This document shows positions 44,997-56,365 of a DNA stretch of 64,000 nucleotides, piece by piece. The translations under genes were made by a program, and so were the position numbers. The notes under the pieces were generated by a model that was not told the DNA's origin, ran no database searches, and saw only the letters and a list, made by a program, of their open reading frames with translations. The stretch spans positions 49,469 through 113,468 of the forward strand of contig CATKHK010000118.1 in NCBI GenBank assembly GCA_949751835.1, read 5' to 3'. Positions within the stretch are counted from its first letter, which is position 1, and each line of letters begins with the position of its first letter. Source of the stretch: Blepharisma japonicum (lineage: Eukaryota; Ciliophora; Heterotrichea; Heterotrichida; Blepharismidae).

Positions 44997-45697
44997 ATGG
45001 GTTGCGTTTGCTCTAGTCGAGACTCTGATAGCATGTTAAATGCTGAGGAAAAATTCATTAAAGCTGCTGAAGAAATGCTAGAAATAGGCAAATTAAAGGT
45101 AGAATGGTACGATAAAGGTATTTCTAGATTTGCAATAGAACAAAAGCTGAGCGAAAAAAATTTTAAACATGCTTATGAAGCTTTGGACTTATCAACTGAA
45201 TTTCTCAACGACAATACTTCACCATTGTTCAGATTTTATGAGAATTTTAAACTCATGAAGGCTACGAAATCAGAAAATTAGCATGCCTAGGTGTTTGGCT
45301 TGGAAATGACGATTGGAAGGAAAAAGCATACTGACTATTTAAAAACTACGATAGGAACTGCTCAAATAGGCTAGATGCCATAGAAATCAGATATATGCTA
45401 GAAGATATGACTAAAATAGCTCTAGCGCTTGTTGAATTCGCACAATTTGTTTACCCTCATAAATCAATAATGCTACAAGCGTACTTAAGAAAACTAAAAA
45501 GAAGCAAAGGATTGCTGAAAAAGTACTTAAAACTTCTAATATTTAGAGGAGAGACAATTCATGAAATCAGTTTCAATGAGTTTCTCGAATGCCTAGCAGA
45601 TTCAACAATAAAAAAATTGATTTCAGATCAAGGATTTAGGGAGCTGCTGATAGAATGCAGCGAGCTTCAAGCTCAAGCAAATTTAGTATGCCAATAA
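44997..45697 (+). pseudogene. MGC-anchored EF-hand protein, member 2, frameshifted
   Basis: Very close to member 1 from the start MGCVCSSRDSDS onward, but one base is missing near 45260 (ATGAAGGCTACGAAATC against ATGAAAATGTATGAAATC). The first frame ends at TAG 45281; the rest stays clean in the next frame to TAA at 45697, including the EF loop DRNCSNRLDAIE and the C-terminal motif DQGFRELLIECS. The downstream frame has not decayed, so this is a very recent mutation, a sequencing error, or a site of ribosomal frameshifting. Confidence 0.75.
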
Positions 45698-47007
45698 TAA
45701 TTAATTCATCTAATGTACGATTAGTAATTCATTTACTTTATCATGATCTACGTTGTCCATTTTAGCATTAATTCTTATACCAATAAATATTAATATTAAA
45801 AATCGAAATAAATTTTGGGTTTTGATTAAGTGAAAAATTTAAAAAATTTGGAAAAATTTTAAATTCACTGACTCCACTAGTAAAAAGAGTGGAAAATTTA
45901 GTTGCTGGAGAAAAAGTCTTTAGGGTATTCTAAATATACTAAAAAAATTATTTCACTTAGCTAATTTTAAAAGTTTTTAAGATTTATTTTAATTTATCAG
46001 CAGTTATCGCCCCTTAAGAAATCAATCTTTTCTTATTTTTATAATTTTTTCATTTTTTCGATTTATAATGCCAGGCAATTCCTGTATTTAATCATCACAA
46101 TCTCCTCAAATACCAAATTAGCCCAACTCTGCTACACTTTCCCAGCCAAATCTTTTATTAAAATCTTCTAATAAGATTTATATATAAACTTGTTTAAAAA
46201 TTAAACCCAGGAGTTATAGATATTTTGTTAATAATTTAATTGTCAAACTATTAGAATGATATGGAAAATTGAACATCTATAGTACGAAATTCTCAAATTT
46301 ATCAATAAAAGAATTTTAGCAAAGAGATAAACTGATAATACTTTAGAAAATTAATTCTTTGGTATAACAAGTATATATTGATAATAATCTTAAAAGATCC
46401 AAATGCTTGCACTTAGCTTTTCATATTTTTATCAGCCTATAAATATATGAAACCATTTTACAATTTTTTGGTCTTGCTGCGCCTTTATTCTTTTTAATAA
46501 AAGTTCAATGTTTAAGCAAGAATAGAAATGAATAGAATAAATAAAATAGATACTCACTTCCCGCGAACAAAATTTTTTTCGCTCAATAAATTTCTTGAAA
46601 AATTAAACCCAAGAGTTAGATTTTTATATAATAATTTAATTGTCAATTATATATATGAATGATATGCAGAATTGAGTACATCTAGCTTGAACATTGTTCA
46701 AGCTGATCGATAAAAGAATTTTAACAAATAAATAAACTGATAATACTTATGGGCAAACATTTGGACCTTTTTAAGATTATTACCTTGATAAAATTGCTAT
46801 ACCAAAGAATTAATTGTCTAAGAGAGTCAACTTTATAATTATTTAGTCATTTTTTTTTATTCTCAATGGAATGCCGTTTTAGGAAAAATTAAGCGCATTT
46901 TTTAACTATAAATAAAAGGGTCTGAAAGCGCACGCTTATTTGATATTCATTGAAAAATACATATCTTTTTGATAATTAATTTTTGCTTAATTATTAAAAA
47001 AAAGCAC
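45698..47007. repeat. intergenic with a direct repeat of about 150 bases
   Basis: About 46195-46345 recurs imperfectly at about 46596-46755 (shared AATTAAACCCA-GAGTTA, TAATTTAATTGTCAA and TCGATAAAAGAATTTTA-like runs), offset about 400 bases. No gene seen. Confidence 0.6.
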
Positions 47008-47706
47008 ATGGGCTGTCTATGTCTTATATCCAGATTCCGATCTTCAGAAGAAGAAAAGATTTTAATAAAGGCAGAAGAGCAAATTATTCTTCCTAAGCTG
47101 ACATGCCGAAGCTTTGATCGAGAAATAAGTCGATATGCATCAGGTGAATATATAAGTCATAAAATATTAGAAGAGACATATGAAGCTCATAATGTTGATA
47201 TTGGATTTTTTAAAGATAAAACAGAACCCAGCTATCATTATTATAAAATTCTGCAAGCAAATGTATTGGGATATCGAGTAGTAACGCTGGTTTTAATTGA
47301 TATTTGGCTTAGCGATGAAGAAATATTTGAGAAGGCATCAAGAATTTATAAAAACTATGATAGAAAATGCTTAAATAAAATTGGCCCTGATCAATTCGAA
47401 GTTATGATTGAAGACATGATTTGTGCGACAGTAAAATTCATTGAATTTGCAAAGAAAATGGAACCAAACAAAATTAATCTATTGGAAGCATATACAAAAA
47501 GATTAAAAAATGGGAAAGAATATTTAAAACAATATTTGATTATATTAATCAAGCAAGGTAAAGAAGAAGAAAAAATCTTCACAGAGCAGGAATTTTTAAA
47601 TGCTATGAAAGACTCGTTTGTACAAAAGCTATGCTCATCATATGGCTTCAGAGAGCTATTGGATTGCTGCAATAGTCTTAGAGTGCAAAGTGGCCGACTA
47701 TTATAA
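47008..47706 (+). CDS. MGC-anchored EF-hand family, member 3, 232 aa
   Basis: The ATG at 47008 gives MGCLCLISRF, restoring the acylation signal; the upstream open frame lacks an ATG. Same length as member 1. The EF loop has decayed to DRKCLNKIGPDQ, so Ca2+ binding is doubtful. The downstream segment (KFIEFAKKMEPNKINLLEAY) and the end motif YGFRELLDCCNSL are kept. Diverged paralogue, probably functional as a membrane-bound scaffold. Confidence 0.75.
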   Translation: MGCLCLISRFRSSEEEKILIKAEEQIILPKLTCRSFDREISRYASGEYISHKILEETYEAHNVDIGFFKDKTEPSYHYYKILQANVLGYRVVTLVLIDIWLSDEEIFEKASRIYKNYDRKCLNKIGPDQFEVMIEDMICATVKFIEFAKKMEPNKINLLEAYTKRLKNGKEYLKQYLIILIKQGKEEEKIFTEQEFLNAMKDSFVQKLCSSYGFRELLDCCNSLRVQSGRLL

Positions 47707-48208
47707 TCACCAATAAAACCATCTAATATTTATTACTAAAAGTCTTAAATATTATTAAAATTGATAATTTTTAGTTTTTTTACAACAAACTGTCCATTTT
47801 TATGCCTATCTAAAATTTCAATAATCTATTAAGTTTATTTAAGTACTATCAAGCTATATACGGATATTAAAATTTAATAAATGCAATTTTTATTCTTGCT
47901 ATTATACTATCAGCTGCTGCCATCATCTAGGTGAATTTCAAAAAATCTACTAAATATGATGAATACGCAATCCTTTTGAAGGTATCAAATATTTTATTTA
48001 TCTAAGATTGCATAATTTTCCTCAAAAAAATTTAAAAAAATTACTTTAATGATTTTTATCCGGTATTTAAAAATTATAAATTTTTATTTATAGTATTTAT
48101 TTCATTTAAATTATAAAAATTTAATAGCAAATTTTAGACTCTTATTGAATCGAATTTCATATCAAATACAAGAGTGAAAAAAATGGATAATTTAATATAA
48201 TATTGAAT
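47707..48208. other. intergenic, AT-rich
   Basis: Nothing supportable seen. Confidence 0.5.
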
Positions 48209-49005
48209 ATGGGTGCACATTTCCTTATACTCGATCTCACCTATGCCAGGAAGAAAGCCTCGTTTATGAAATTAAAAGCTACTTGGCGATACCTAAGGTC
48301 AAAAGTATGGCTTTTGATAAAGAAATCAGCCGGTATGCCTTAGGCCAATTCGTTAGAGAGAAAAAGTTGGAAGAAATTTATACTGAGCTTAATACAATGC
48401 CTCTTTCTTTAAGCTTAAAAAATGCATAAGCTAATCATTTTATAAGAGATTAAGGCTAGGGGCTGCAGGCTACAAATTGTCTATGCTTATATCTGCAGCT
48501 ATTTAGTTTGGCACCAACACTGAAACTGAAAGTGCACTGAACATTTTTAGAAATTATGATAGAAACTGCCAAAATAAACTGGAGCTTGAAGATTTTCGTC
48601 AAATGATTGACGAATTTTTGGAACTCAAGTCAATTTTCGTTAGCATAGCTATTAAGTGTAACCCAGAAAATATGAATATCTTAAAAGCTTATCTTAAAAA
48701 AATTAGGAATGGAAAGGAATATGCAATTGGCTATTTATTATAGGCAGATTAATCTAAATTAAATGAAAATTGAATTAAAAATATTTTTGACTGAAAATAG
48801 GATTTCGACGATTTTTAAAAAACAATAATGATTCCGAGAATGCTATAACTTTACTAATAAATCAAGGAGAGTACTTTACATTAGAGATGTGCATGAAAGC
48901 AATGAAAGATCCTTTAGTTAAAAAATATGCGCATCCTCAGGGTTTAGGGAATTATTGGTAGAATGTAATAGTCTTAGGCTAGAAGCTGAAAAAATGTTTG
49001 GCTAG
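48209..49005 (+). pseudogene. MGC-type EF-hand family, decayed copy
   Basis: The relic begins ATGGGTGCAC at 48209 and ends at TAG 49005. Family pieces can be followed in order but in shifting frames: a part like FDKEISRYALGQ, NYDRNCQNKLELED at the EF loop, YLKKIRNGKEYAIGYLL, and a C-terminal GFRELLVECNSLRLEAE-like end. At least three frameshifts and several stops (TAA near 48427, TAG near 48740). A short insertion lies near 48770-48840. Dead gene. Confidence 0.8.
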
Positions 49006-49479
49006 CATTCTTGATTGGATCAGATTTTTGAAATAGTTTAAATAATTGGAAAAGTAAAAATGGAAATTCTTCACCTGTAAATTATCGGGAATTTGAGTTA
49101 ATCTATGCCATCATAATAGAAACTTCTCTAAATAAATTTTGATTCTATTAAAATTAGAATAGTGTCTGACCTTTAGATTTCATTTTACTATAAATTGATA
49201 GTAAAAAATATATAATTTGGCATATCTCAACTTTATTATCTAGTTTAGCACATTTATGAATATTTATTTTCTATTTTAAATATTTGTAAAATAAAACCTT
49301 AAAATTAAAATTTTTTATTTAATTTATTTCAACATTATATCAGATATATATATCTTCTTAATTTCCCAATTTTTACCTTTACAAATAAATAAAATAATTA
49401 TTTTATACATTCGACATCTATATAATAACAAACCCGTCAAAAACGGATAAATCGCTTACATTTTTAATTTCAAAACGAA
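49006..49479. other. intergenic, AT-rich
   Basis: No feature that I can support. Confidence 0.5.
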
Positions 49480-50157
49480 ATGGGTTGTACCTGTCCTTTA
49501 GGGGAAGCTAGTCATACCAATGAAGAAAACCTTCTTCGCGAAACTGAGCAGTCTTTAGGCTTTGCAAAAATTCATTCAGGAATTTACAACAGAATTATTA
49601 GCGATAACTCCAATTCCAGCCTAATTGCAGAAGAAAAACTAAAAGAAGCATATGCGTCTTTAAGCCTGAGTACCGAATTTTTAGACAGTAAATTGATGCC
49701 AAGCCACTATTTTTATAAATATCTAAGAGCTGGGAAAAGGGATTATAGTATAACTACCTTAGTTTGTGCATCTATATTGCTAGGAGACGCCGAAGATGCA
49801 CAAAAAATCCAAATTTTGTTTAAAAACTACGGCAGGGCTAGTGAAGAAAAACTAGAAAATAATGATATTGATAACTTGGTCGGTGATATGATAAAAGTAA
49901 CAAATGCTATTATAGAAGTAACCAAAAAAATGAACCCAAACCAAATTTTGCTTTTGGAAAGCTACAGGATAGTTCTTAATAGTGGAAGAGAACAATTGAG
50001 AAAATGCTTAAATTTCATTCTTTCGAAGACGAATAAGGAAGAAAATATCAATTTAGAAGGATTAGTTGGGGCTTTTAATGATCCAATCCTTAGAAAAGCA
50101 CTCAATGCTAAAGGATTAAGAGAAGTGCTTCTTCAATCTAGTGCTATTAGTTCGTAA
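49480..50157 (+). CDS. MGC-anchored EF-hand family, member 5, 225 aa
   Basis: ATG at 49480 to TAA at 50157 without TGA. Starts MGCTCPLGEAS (acylation signal). The EF-hand position reads NYGRASEEKLENND and cannot bind Ca2+. Other family blocks remain: LSLSTEFLD, TNAIIEVTKKMNPNQI, KGLREVLLQSS. A full-length diverged paralogue, so the family keeps its membrane anchor even where the Ca2+ site is lost. Confidence 0.75.
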   Translation: MGCTCPLGEASHTNEENLLRETEQSLGFAKIHSGIYNRIISDNSNSSLIAEEKLKEAYASLSLSTEFLDSKLMPSHYFYKYLRAGKRDYSITTLVCASILLGDAEDAQKIQILFKNYGRASEEKLENNDIDNLVGDMIKVTNAIIEVTKKMNPNQILLLESYRIVLNSGREQLRKCLNFILSKTNKEENINLEGLVGAFNDPILRKALNAKGLREVLLQSSAISS

Positions 50158-50297
50158 TATTAGCTTTAATTAAAGTTCCGAATAATCATGAAAAACTTAA
50201 TATTTTAAATAAATTCAGATTTGAATTATTGAAAATTTGTATATTTTTTATGTGTTTTTGGCCATTTTTTAAAGATAAATGCTCAATAAATTTTAGT

Positions 50298-51008
50298 ATG
50301 GGATCAAATTGCAGTTGTGCCGGACGTGAAATAGAAGAAAATATATCTAAGGAGGAGCAGATTCTTCTTGATACCGAACTTTCATTGGGCTTATCAGAGA
50401 TACATGCATTTCATTATGACAAAGACATTGCAAGATATGCTCTTAATGGCCATCTTGATGACAGACTGCTAAGAACTGCCTATGAGTCAATGATGCTTGA
50501 CACCAAATTTTTAGATGAAAAAGATACTCCAGTATATAGATTTTATGACAATTTAGTAGCAAATAAACTAGAAGGCTATGACATAAAAACCCTTTCTTGT
50601 TTAGGAATACTGTTAGGAAAAGGGGAAATTAATAAAAAAGCCGAATTGCTATTCAAAAACTATGATAGGGACTGCTCTAATGAGCTTGATGTCAATGAAG
50701 GCTTAGCGATGTTTAATGATATGATGCAGATTACATCTGCTCTCATCGAGCTGGCTAAGCTCAAATATCCCAGAAAACAAATTATGATTACAAATTACTC
50801 TAGGAAGATAAAAGAAAGTAGGAAAAATTCTTGGACTTATCTACAAATGCTGCTGTTCCAAGGAGGATTAGTAGAAAAATTGTCAATGCAAGACTTCGTA
50901 GCAGCATTTGCAGACCAAACAGTCAAAAATTTATGCTCAGCAGCCGGATTTAGAAAAATATTGCTTGAGATTGAGAGCATAAAGATTAAAAATAATGAAA
51001 ATATATAG
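50298..51008 (+). CDS. MGS-anchored EF-hand family, member 6, 236 aa
   Basis: I chose the ATG at 50298 (MGSNCSCAG, myristoylation Gly2 with Cys5 and Cys7) over the ATG further upstream, because all relatives begin MGC/MGS. TAG at 51008. The EF loop DRDCSNELDVNE is canonical. Family blocks LLFKNYDRDCSN, ALIELAKLKYPRKQIM and AAGFRKILLEIES are present. A probable working Ca2+ sensor. Confidence 0.8.
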   Translation: MGSNCSCAGREIEENISKEEQILLDTELSLGLSEIHAFHYDKDIARYALNGHLDDRLLRTAYESMMLDTKFLDEKDTPVYRFYDNLVANKLEGYDIKTLSCLGILLGKGEINKKAELLFKNYDRDCSNELDVNEGLAMFNDMMQITSALIELAKLKYPRKQIMITNYSRKIKESRKNSWTYLQMLLFQGGLVEKLSMQDFVAAFADQTVKNLCSAAGFRKILLEIESIKIKNNENI

Positions 51009-51094
51009 CATAAAACATTAATATCAATTTTCATAAATAAGAGATTTTCTTAATAAATATTGAGGTTAAATTTTATTGTCTAAGAATTTAATAA

Positions 51095-51514
51095 ATGGCA
51101 GACACATCAGAGCTTCACTTTTACATAATGTGGTTTGCGCTAATAGTAGCGATTTCCTGTTTTTTCTCTCTCAGTATATGTGGAGTACTAAACGGAAAAC
51201 CAGTCAAGATCGGGGTATTTTTACTTATTCTTTTCGCTGGGTCTAATTGGGTCAATGATGTTACAACAATGAAGAATACTCCAAATTTCAACGAGCCAGG
51301 CATCGAGCCAGATAAACTCCTTGAGCTAAAGCATAACTACTCAAAGCTACAGAGGGATGTATATATGGAGTTTATCGAAATGATTAGCCTTTTCCTTATT
51401 TTACTTTTACCTTATTGGCATGAGTCTTATTTGGAAAGGATAAGGTACTTGGAAAAAAGAGTTAAGGAAGAAGAAGAAAATTATGCAAGGCTGATTTCTT
51501 CTAAGACGTCATAA
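51095..51514 (+). CDS. BAP29/BAP31-like ER membrane protein, 139 aa
   Basis: ATG at 51095 to TAA at 51514. Three hydrophobic segments (about 9-29, 37-52, 95-112) and a charged C-terminal coiled coil (ERIRYLEKRVKEEEENYARL). The segment HNYSKLQRDVYMEFIEMISLFLILLL resembles the BAP31 third-helix region, where a KL-x-x-x-QRN-x-Y motif precedes the last membrane helix. BAP31 proteins act as ER sorting and quality-control receptors. The coiled coil is shorter than in animals and no KKXX tail is visible. A decayed copy follows at 51889-52140. Confidence 0.6.
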   Translation: MADTSELHFYIMWFALIVAISCFFSLSICGVLNGKPVKIGVFLLILFAGSNWVNDVTTMKNTPNFNEPGIEPDKLLELKHNYSKLQRDVYMEFIEMISLFLILLLPYWHESYLERIRYLEKRVKEEEENYARLISSKTS

Positions 51515-51888
51515 TTAAGATGATTTAGATATAACACTTCTATATAAATTATTGAATTATTTTTTAACTTAAAATCAATTAAATCTTAAACCAAAAATTT
51601 CCAAAAACTTAAGTATTATCCTCCTTGCGGATGTAATAAATCAAGACGGAAAATTTAAATCGATATGAAATTTCCTAATAGCTATGCTACTGCTATATAC
51701 AGCTATAGTTTTGCCTATAGAATTAGCATTTATTGACGGAAAAACTTACGACGTCTGATGGAAGAAAAATATTATGCAAAAACTTATTAAAGTATATTAT
51801 GACCTTTATAATACTTTTAAAGATTTAAAAATATTGATTTTTATTTTATCATAATCTTTAAAAATCCTTAAAAATTTCATCAGAAGTC

Positions 51889-52140
51889 CACTTTTATATA
51901 ATAATGCTTTCACTGTTTTTGGTAATTCCTACTTTTTCTCCACCAGTTTGGAGTATCCTAAACACCAAATCGCACAAAATTGGTGTAATTTAACGTATTT
52001 TTGTCTCTAGACATGTATAGGCCAAGATGTCACAGCATTGAAGAATGGTCCAAATTTTAATGAGGCAGGTATTGAATCATATAAGATCTATGAATTAAAT
52101 TAAAAACTATTCAAAATTGCAGAAGGATGTATATTTTGTT
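51889..52140 (+). pseudogene. decayed copy of the BAP31-like gene
   Basis: Matches 51115-51370 along its length (for example GGAGTATCCTAAACACCAAATCGCACAAAATTGG-type similarity and the AAGAATG-TCCAAATTT segment) but with stops and frameshifts and no start. It joins directly to a kelch-like fragment at 52143. Confidence 0.75.
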
Positions 52141-52142
52141 TT

Positions 52143-52260
52143 TGAAAAACTAAAATGCTGTGCAAGTATGAAGGACGAGCTTATCTGATGAGTCCACAGG
52201 GGGATATTTATGAAAGTGAATATAAAAATCCATTTATTTAAAAAGTCATAAATGAATGCA
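52143..52260 (+). pseudogene. fragment of the kelch-like gene family
   Basis: AAGTATGAAGGACGAGCTTA and GATATTTATGAAAGTGAATA closely match 53980-54058 of the intact kelch-like gene downstream. Only the 3' part survives, fused to the BAP31-like relic. Confidence 0.65.
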
Positions 52261-52752
52261 AGTTAGGGAGAAAATCCTTTAAGCTTGCTGGCTTTCAGAT
52301 GAATTTTGGAGATAAATTTATTATCGAAAATATGTATGATGTTGGAATCATTATAAATTTGAATTAATGACTAAAAAGATATCAAAAATCTAAGTTTTAA
52401 GATTTGAGATTTAATATTAAATTATTTTAGACTTCTAAGAGGCTGTACTATTTTAGATTTTTGAGAGTTCTTCAATTTCAATGTTCTCAATTGTGATTCT
52501 GTCTTGTTTTAATTCAAAACTTATTGCAGTAATATCTGTTTAAAATGGGTAGAATAATTTAATTTGGAAATAAGAAAAATTACTTGCCTCATTCAAGGAA
52601 TTTATCATAGCTATCGCAAGAAAGTAAGAGCAACAGTTTCCTATGGCAGAGCCAAAAGCACTGTGCTTTATAGCACTCTTAAGGTGTTATCAGCATTGAG
52701 TGATCATTAAAACACCTGCAATTTAATTAAGTAACAAATTTTGGGATCATTC
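52261..52752. other. spacer with coding-like fragments
   Basis: A short open stretch at about 52584-52710 (IYHSYRKKVRATVSYGRAK) looks coding but has no start. Unknown origin. Confidence 0.35.
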
Positions 52753-53082
52753 ATGCATCTAGTTTTTTTAAATAATATCTACGATATAAGTAAAAAACTT
52801 GGCAAGCCTTGTCTATCTAAAATTCAAAAAAAATTTAATAAATCTCCTATATATACAGTCTCCTCCCTCTTTGACGGCGACAAGAAAAGGTCTATAGTAT
52901 TAAGGGCCAGCACAGAGTGCTGGCTGTTAAAGAAATATGATATTCATTTGAGGAATTTTTCGGGGTGGGTTTCAGGCCGGACTAGCTCTACTTTTCTCCC
53001 TATACATAGATGAGATATCAACAGCACAACACTAGCAGGTACTTCTAGTAAACCATCCTACTGCATGAAAAGGCGGAGGTAG
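52753..53082 (+). CDS. doubtful ORF, 109 aa
   Basis: From the first ATG at 52753 to TAG at 53082 with one TGA-Trp. Contains IYDISKKLGKPCLSKIQKK and a Ser/Thr-rich end. No family recognised. It lies in a region full of gene fragments, so it may be a relic too. Confidence 0.3.
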
Positions 53083-53368
53083 TTCCAGAAGTAGGCATAA
53101 TTTACTTCTCTCATACTCTGAGCACTACCACTATTAGGGGTTAAAAGAGTCCTTTGCTGTAAAATCTGGTCAAGGCAATTTGAGTTAATCTCTCCATTAG
53201 ACGAAAAGGAAGTTGAATGGCTTTAGATTTAGCGCCACATGAAGCATGAAGTGAAGCTAGACTGGCTGAGAGTAAAATAATTCCCCTTAATCCCATCTGA
53301 TCGAATTTTCTCGATAAAGCAGACAATAAATATTAAAAATCTGCTTGAGATAGAAACCAATAATAAAA

Positions 53369-54223
53369 ATGAAGCTTTCTCAAAAATTATATGATGATGG
53401 CGATCAAAGCAAGCTTAATTTTTTATTATCTCTGAAAATCAGCTGACCTATTGAATTAACAGTAACTTCACTTATTGATTTTTCACAAACCAAAGCACTT
53501 TTATGGGATATAACGTGATTTGATGAAAATACCTGTATGTGCCCAATACCTGGTAATAAATTATTTTGCTATGGAAATTTACAATTAGTAGGAATTAGGA
53601 ATGATCCTCGAAATTACAGATATGAAATAAGTGGTTTGGCTTTTGTTATTAATGAAGATTTTAGTATAGAAACGTTGAATGAAGGGCCTGCATGCTACGG
53701 ATCTGGAGGTGTTTTTTATGATGGAAGTATTTATGTTTTTGGTGGGCATGTAGAAGCTGGTGTACCTACCTTTATGGCTTCAAAATATAATTTACAAAAA
53801 AATTCTTGAAAAAGACTTGCAAATCTCCCAATTTCAACCTCGTTTTGTTCTTGCACCGAATTTATGGGATTTATATTAATAGGAGGATACAGTAATTCAA
53901 ACCAAAGTTTTGCCTATGATATAGATGGAAATTCTTATTCAGAATTTTTAACCGATTTAAAAGATTATAAAATTCTTTGCAAATATGAAGGCTGTGCTTA
54001 TTTGCTTAATCCAGGTGGAAATATATATGAAAGCGAATATAACAATCCTTTTGCTTGAAAAATTATAAGTAAGTTTGAGATGAATGGAAAAGCCTATAAT
54101 TTAGTGCATTTCCAAATGGTTTATGAGGACTTTTTCTATTTTGTTGACTATGAGTATACAAATTATTATTACTATAGATTTGATTTAATAAACAAAGAAA
54201 TGGATAATAGTGCTTTTGTTTAA
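53369..54223 (+). CDS. kelch-like beta-propeller protein, 284 aa
   Basis: ATG at 53369 to TAA at 54223 through several TGA-Trp codons. Begins MKLSQKLYDDGDQSKLNFLLS. Kelch-type blades follow: FYDGSIYVFGGHVEAG with ASKYNLQKNSWKRLANLP, then GFILIGGYSNSNQSFAYD, then LLNPGGNIYESEY. No signal peptide or membrane helix; cytosolic. A truncated relative starts at 55999 and a fragment lies at 52143, so this is a local family. Confidence 0.75.
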
Positions 54224-54239
54224 TTTCATTAACAATATA

Positions 54240-54665
54240 GAGAAGTAAGCTAAAGGCCTTTATTCCATTCCATAAGCTTCGATGTTTGTTCTCCAGTTAG
54301 AATGTCACAATCCTGTGCTGTGTTGATTCTTCTAGGCAAGTGCTTGTATTTCCAAAAATTTTGTAATTTTTCTAAATCCTGCTCTTGTATCTTCTTTTAG
54401 CAATCTTTCTTCCAGTCTTTGGTGTTATACTCATGCTCCTAACTTACATTGCCAACTTTGTAGTCTTAGAGGAAACATCTGCATAGTTGTTGCCAGAAAA
54501 GGTTCTGCTATATTTTGTGTGCAGACGAAAGTTAAGCTTCTTGCTCTCACTTTTGTTTAGCCTAGCTTCGTAATGCTGACTTCGTAGTACTCCTCCTCTG
54601 GGCAAGCAGAAAGAGTCTGACTGCTTTCCTCTGGAGATTTCAATCAGCACCTGTGAAATTCATAT
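54240..54665 (-). pseudogene. decayed coding region of unknown origin
   Basis: Coding-like minus-strand pieces in different frames: EISRGKQSDSFCLPRGG to about 54444, then pieces ending YKHLPRRINTAQDCDILTG and EQTSKLMEWNKGL with a proper TAG near 54253. Looks less AT-rich than its flanks. Broken by several stops. Family not recognised. Confidence 0.4.
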
Positions 54666-54902
54666 AAGATTTCAAGTATTTGTAAATGCTAATATACTCT
54701 ATTTTGCATCGTTAATATATAATTTATAAGAAAAAAAAAGAGTTTGACTCATACATTTGTATAATTAAATAAGCTATATAAAAATTCATATATAAAATGT
54801 AATTTTAAGCGATTTAATGCATTAATACACACTATGAAACCCGATCACTGTTAGAATATGCACTATTTAATTTTATGTTATTTATGCTCTCTCTCTAGTA
54901 AG
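54666..54902. other. intergenic, AT-rich
   Basis: Nothing supportable. Confidence 0.5.
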
Positions 54903-55616
54903 TTATTCCTTGACAGGAATGGGATTTCCATTCAAAGAATCATCAATGTCAGTGATGACCCATTGTGAATCTTCAAACGGGTTTTTCCCTTCAAAAACAT
55001 TCCAATTAACGAATTTTAAAGTATCACGAATCATATGTTTATATGCTATCATTTTCTCAAATTGGAACTTATGATACTCTATATCAACATTATTATCGCC
55101 TTCAATCAAAATATCATTTTTGTCGAAAAGTGCTAACTTTTTCCTAGAGGCATATAGAACACTCACTTTCAATATAATAAAGCTATCTCCGGAGTATAAA
55201 ATAATGTTTGACACTTTTGCCCTCCTCTTGTCTAATATGCCTTCAAATGGCTTAGAATCAATATTATTTGCTGATCTATCTATGTTAACCCCTACAAGGC
55301 AAGCTGCATTGTGATAAGTCAAATCAGCGCTCTCTTTCTCATTTATAATTTTTATTTTCTGCTCATTCACCTTTATTTCCTGAATTCCACTCTGCAATTT
55401 TCTATAAAGATTTGGCTCCGTTGCATCTTCCAGCCAACTAATATCTTGACTTTCATATGATTTCAGAATTTCATCATAAACATATAGAAAAGAGTCTTTT
55501 TCTTTTAACAATTCACTATTAAATCTGTCAGTAAGTGAAGGCAATTCATATGCTTTAGAGTTGCTGAATTTTCATGGTAAAATTGTTGAGCTGAAAAGCC
55601 TTCGAATGTGTATCAT
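54903..55616 (-). CDS. Tim44/MRPL45-like mitochondrial protein, 237 aa
   Basis: ATG at 55616 to TAA at 54903 with one TGA-Trp. The N-terminus MIHIRRLFSSTILPW has the Arg/Ser-rich amphipathic character of a mitochondrial targeting peptide. The rest resembles a Tim44-like fold: YDEILKSYESQDISWLEDATEPNLYRKL is like the region where family members have a helix ending in T-x-x-L-Y-x-x-L, followed by beta strands (FIILKVSVLYAS, VDIEYHKFQFEKM). Members work in inner-membrane protein import or on the mitoribosome; which one cannot be told. Targeting is well supported, the family moderately. Confidence 0.55.
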
Positions 55617-55998
55617 AATTATTTAGGAAATAATTTTATTGCTATTTATGCTGGATTCACAAAAAATAGATTTTCCTCACAAGGTTAAGTTTTTTAAATA
55701 AAAAACAAATAAACTCTATATTAATTTGACGGAAAATTAAAAATTTGCTATTTTTAAAAGTTCTTATTAATTAATTTTCAATTATTACATTATACTGATA
55801 AACATTTTCTCTATAATAAATTATTCCAGATATAATTATTATCAGTGATTTGTGTAAAACGCTTTCACATTATTATCCAAATTTTTTCGATTCAGATTTT
55901 AAATTTTCTAAAAATTATTATGCATCCAATCACAAATTAAATTTTAGCTTGCCTTTTTTATAATCACAATGGTTATAATATAATAAGTTATAATCGAA
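55617..55998. other. divergent intergenic region, AT-rich
   Basis: Between the mitochondrial-type gene (minus) and the truncated kelch-like gene (plus). No motif seen. Confidence 0.5.
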
Positions 55999-56365
55999 AT
56001 GAAATTAACTCAAAAAAATTATGACAACGGAGACTCTAGCAAATTAAAATATTTATTATCAGTATCTAGTTTTGATCGCAATCATAATCAATTTACTATT
56101 TTTTCACTCATAGACTTTTCAAAGACAAGTTTCAAAATAAATGCTCCCATGAATATTGGTAAAGGTGTTTGCATGTGCCCACTTCCAGATAATCGAATCT
56201 TTTGCTATGGAAAAATGAAAATGATGTATTTTTCTAGCAGGATTCCAGAGATCTGCGGTGATACTTATATTATAAATCAAGATTTAAGCATAGAAATATT
56301 AAATAAGGAGTTGAGTTTAAAAAAAGCTCAGTGAACTTTTTTACCCGAGAATTTTCACGGTTAAA
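55999..56365 (+). pseudogene. truncated kelch-like gene
   Basis: ATG at 55999: MKLTQKNYDNGDSSKLKYLLS aligns with the start of the 53369 gene and similarity continues to about residue 105 (NQDLSIEILNKE). Then the frame enters the inverted-repeat element at 56331 and stops at TAA just after 56360. The 3' two thirds are missing. Confidence 0.7.

Noticed and set aside
53141-53326. Minus-strand ORF of 61 codons
   Set aside because: No clear start or family and it lies among gene fragments; support too weak to list.
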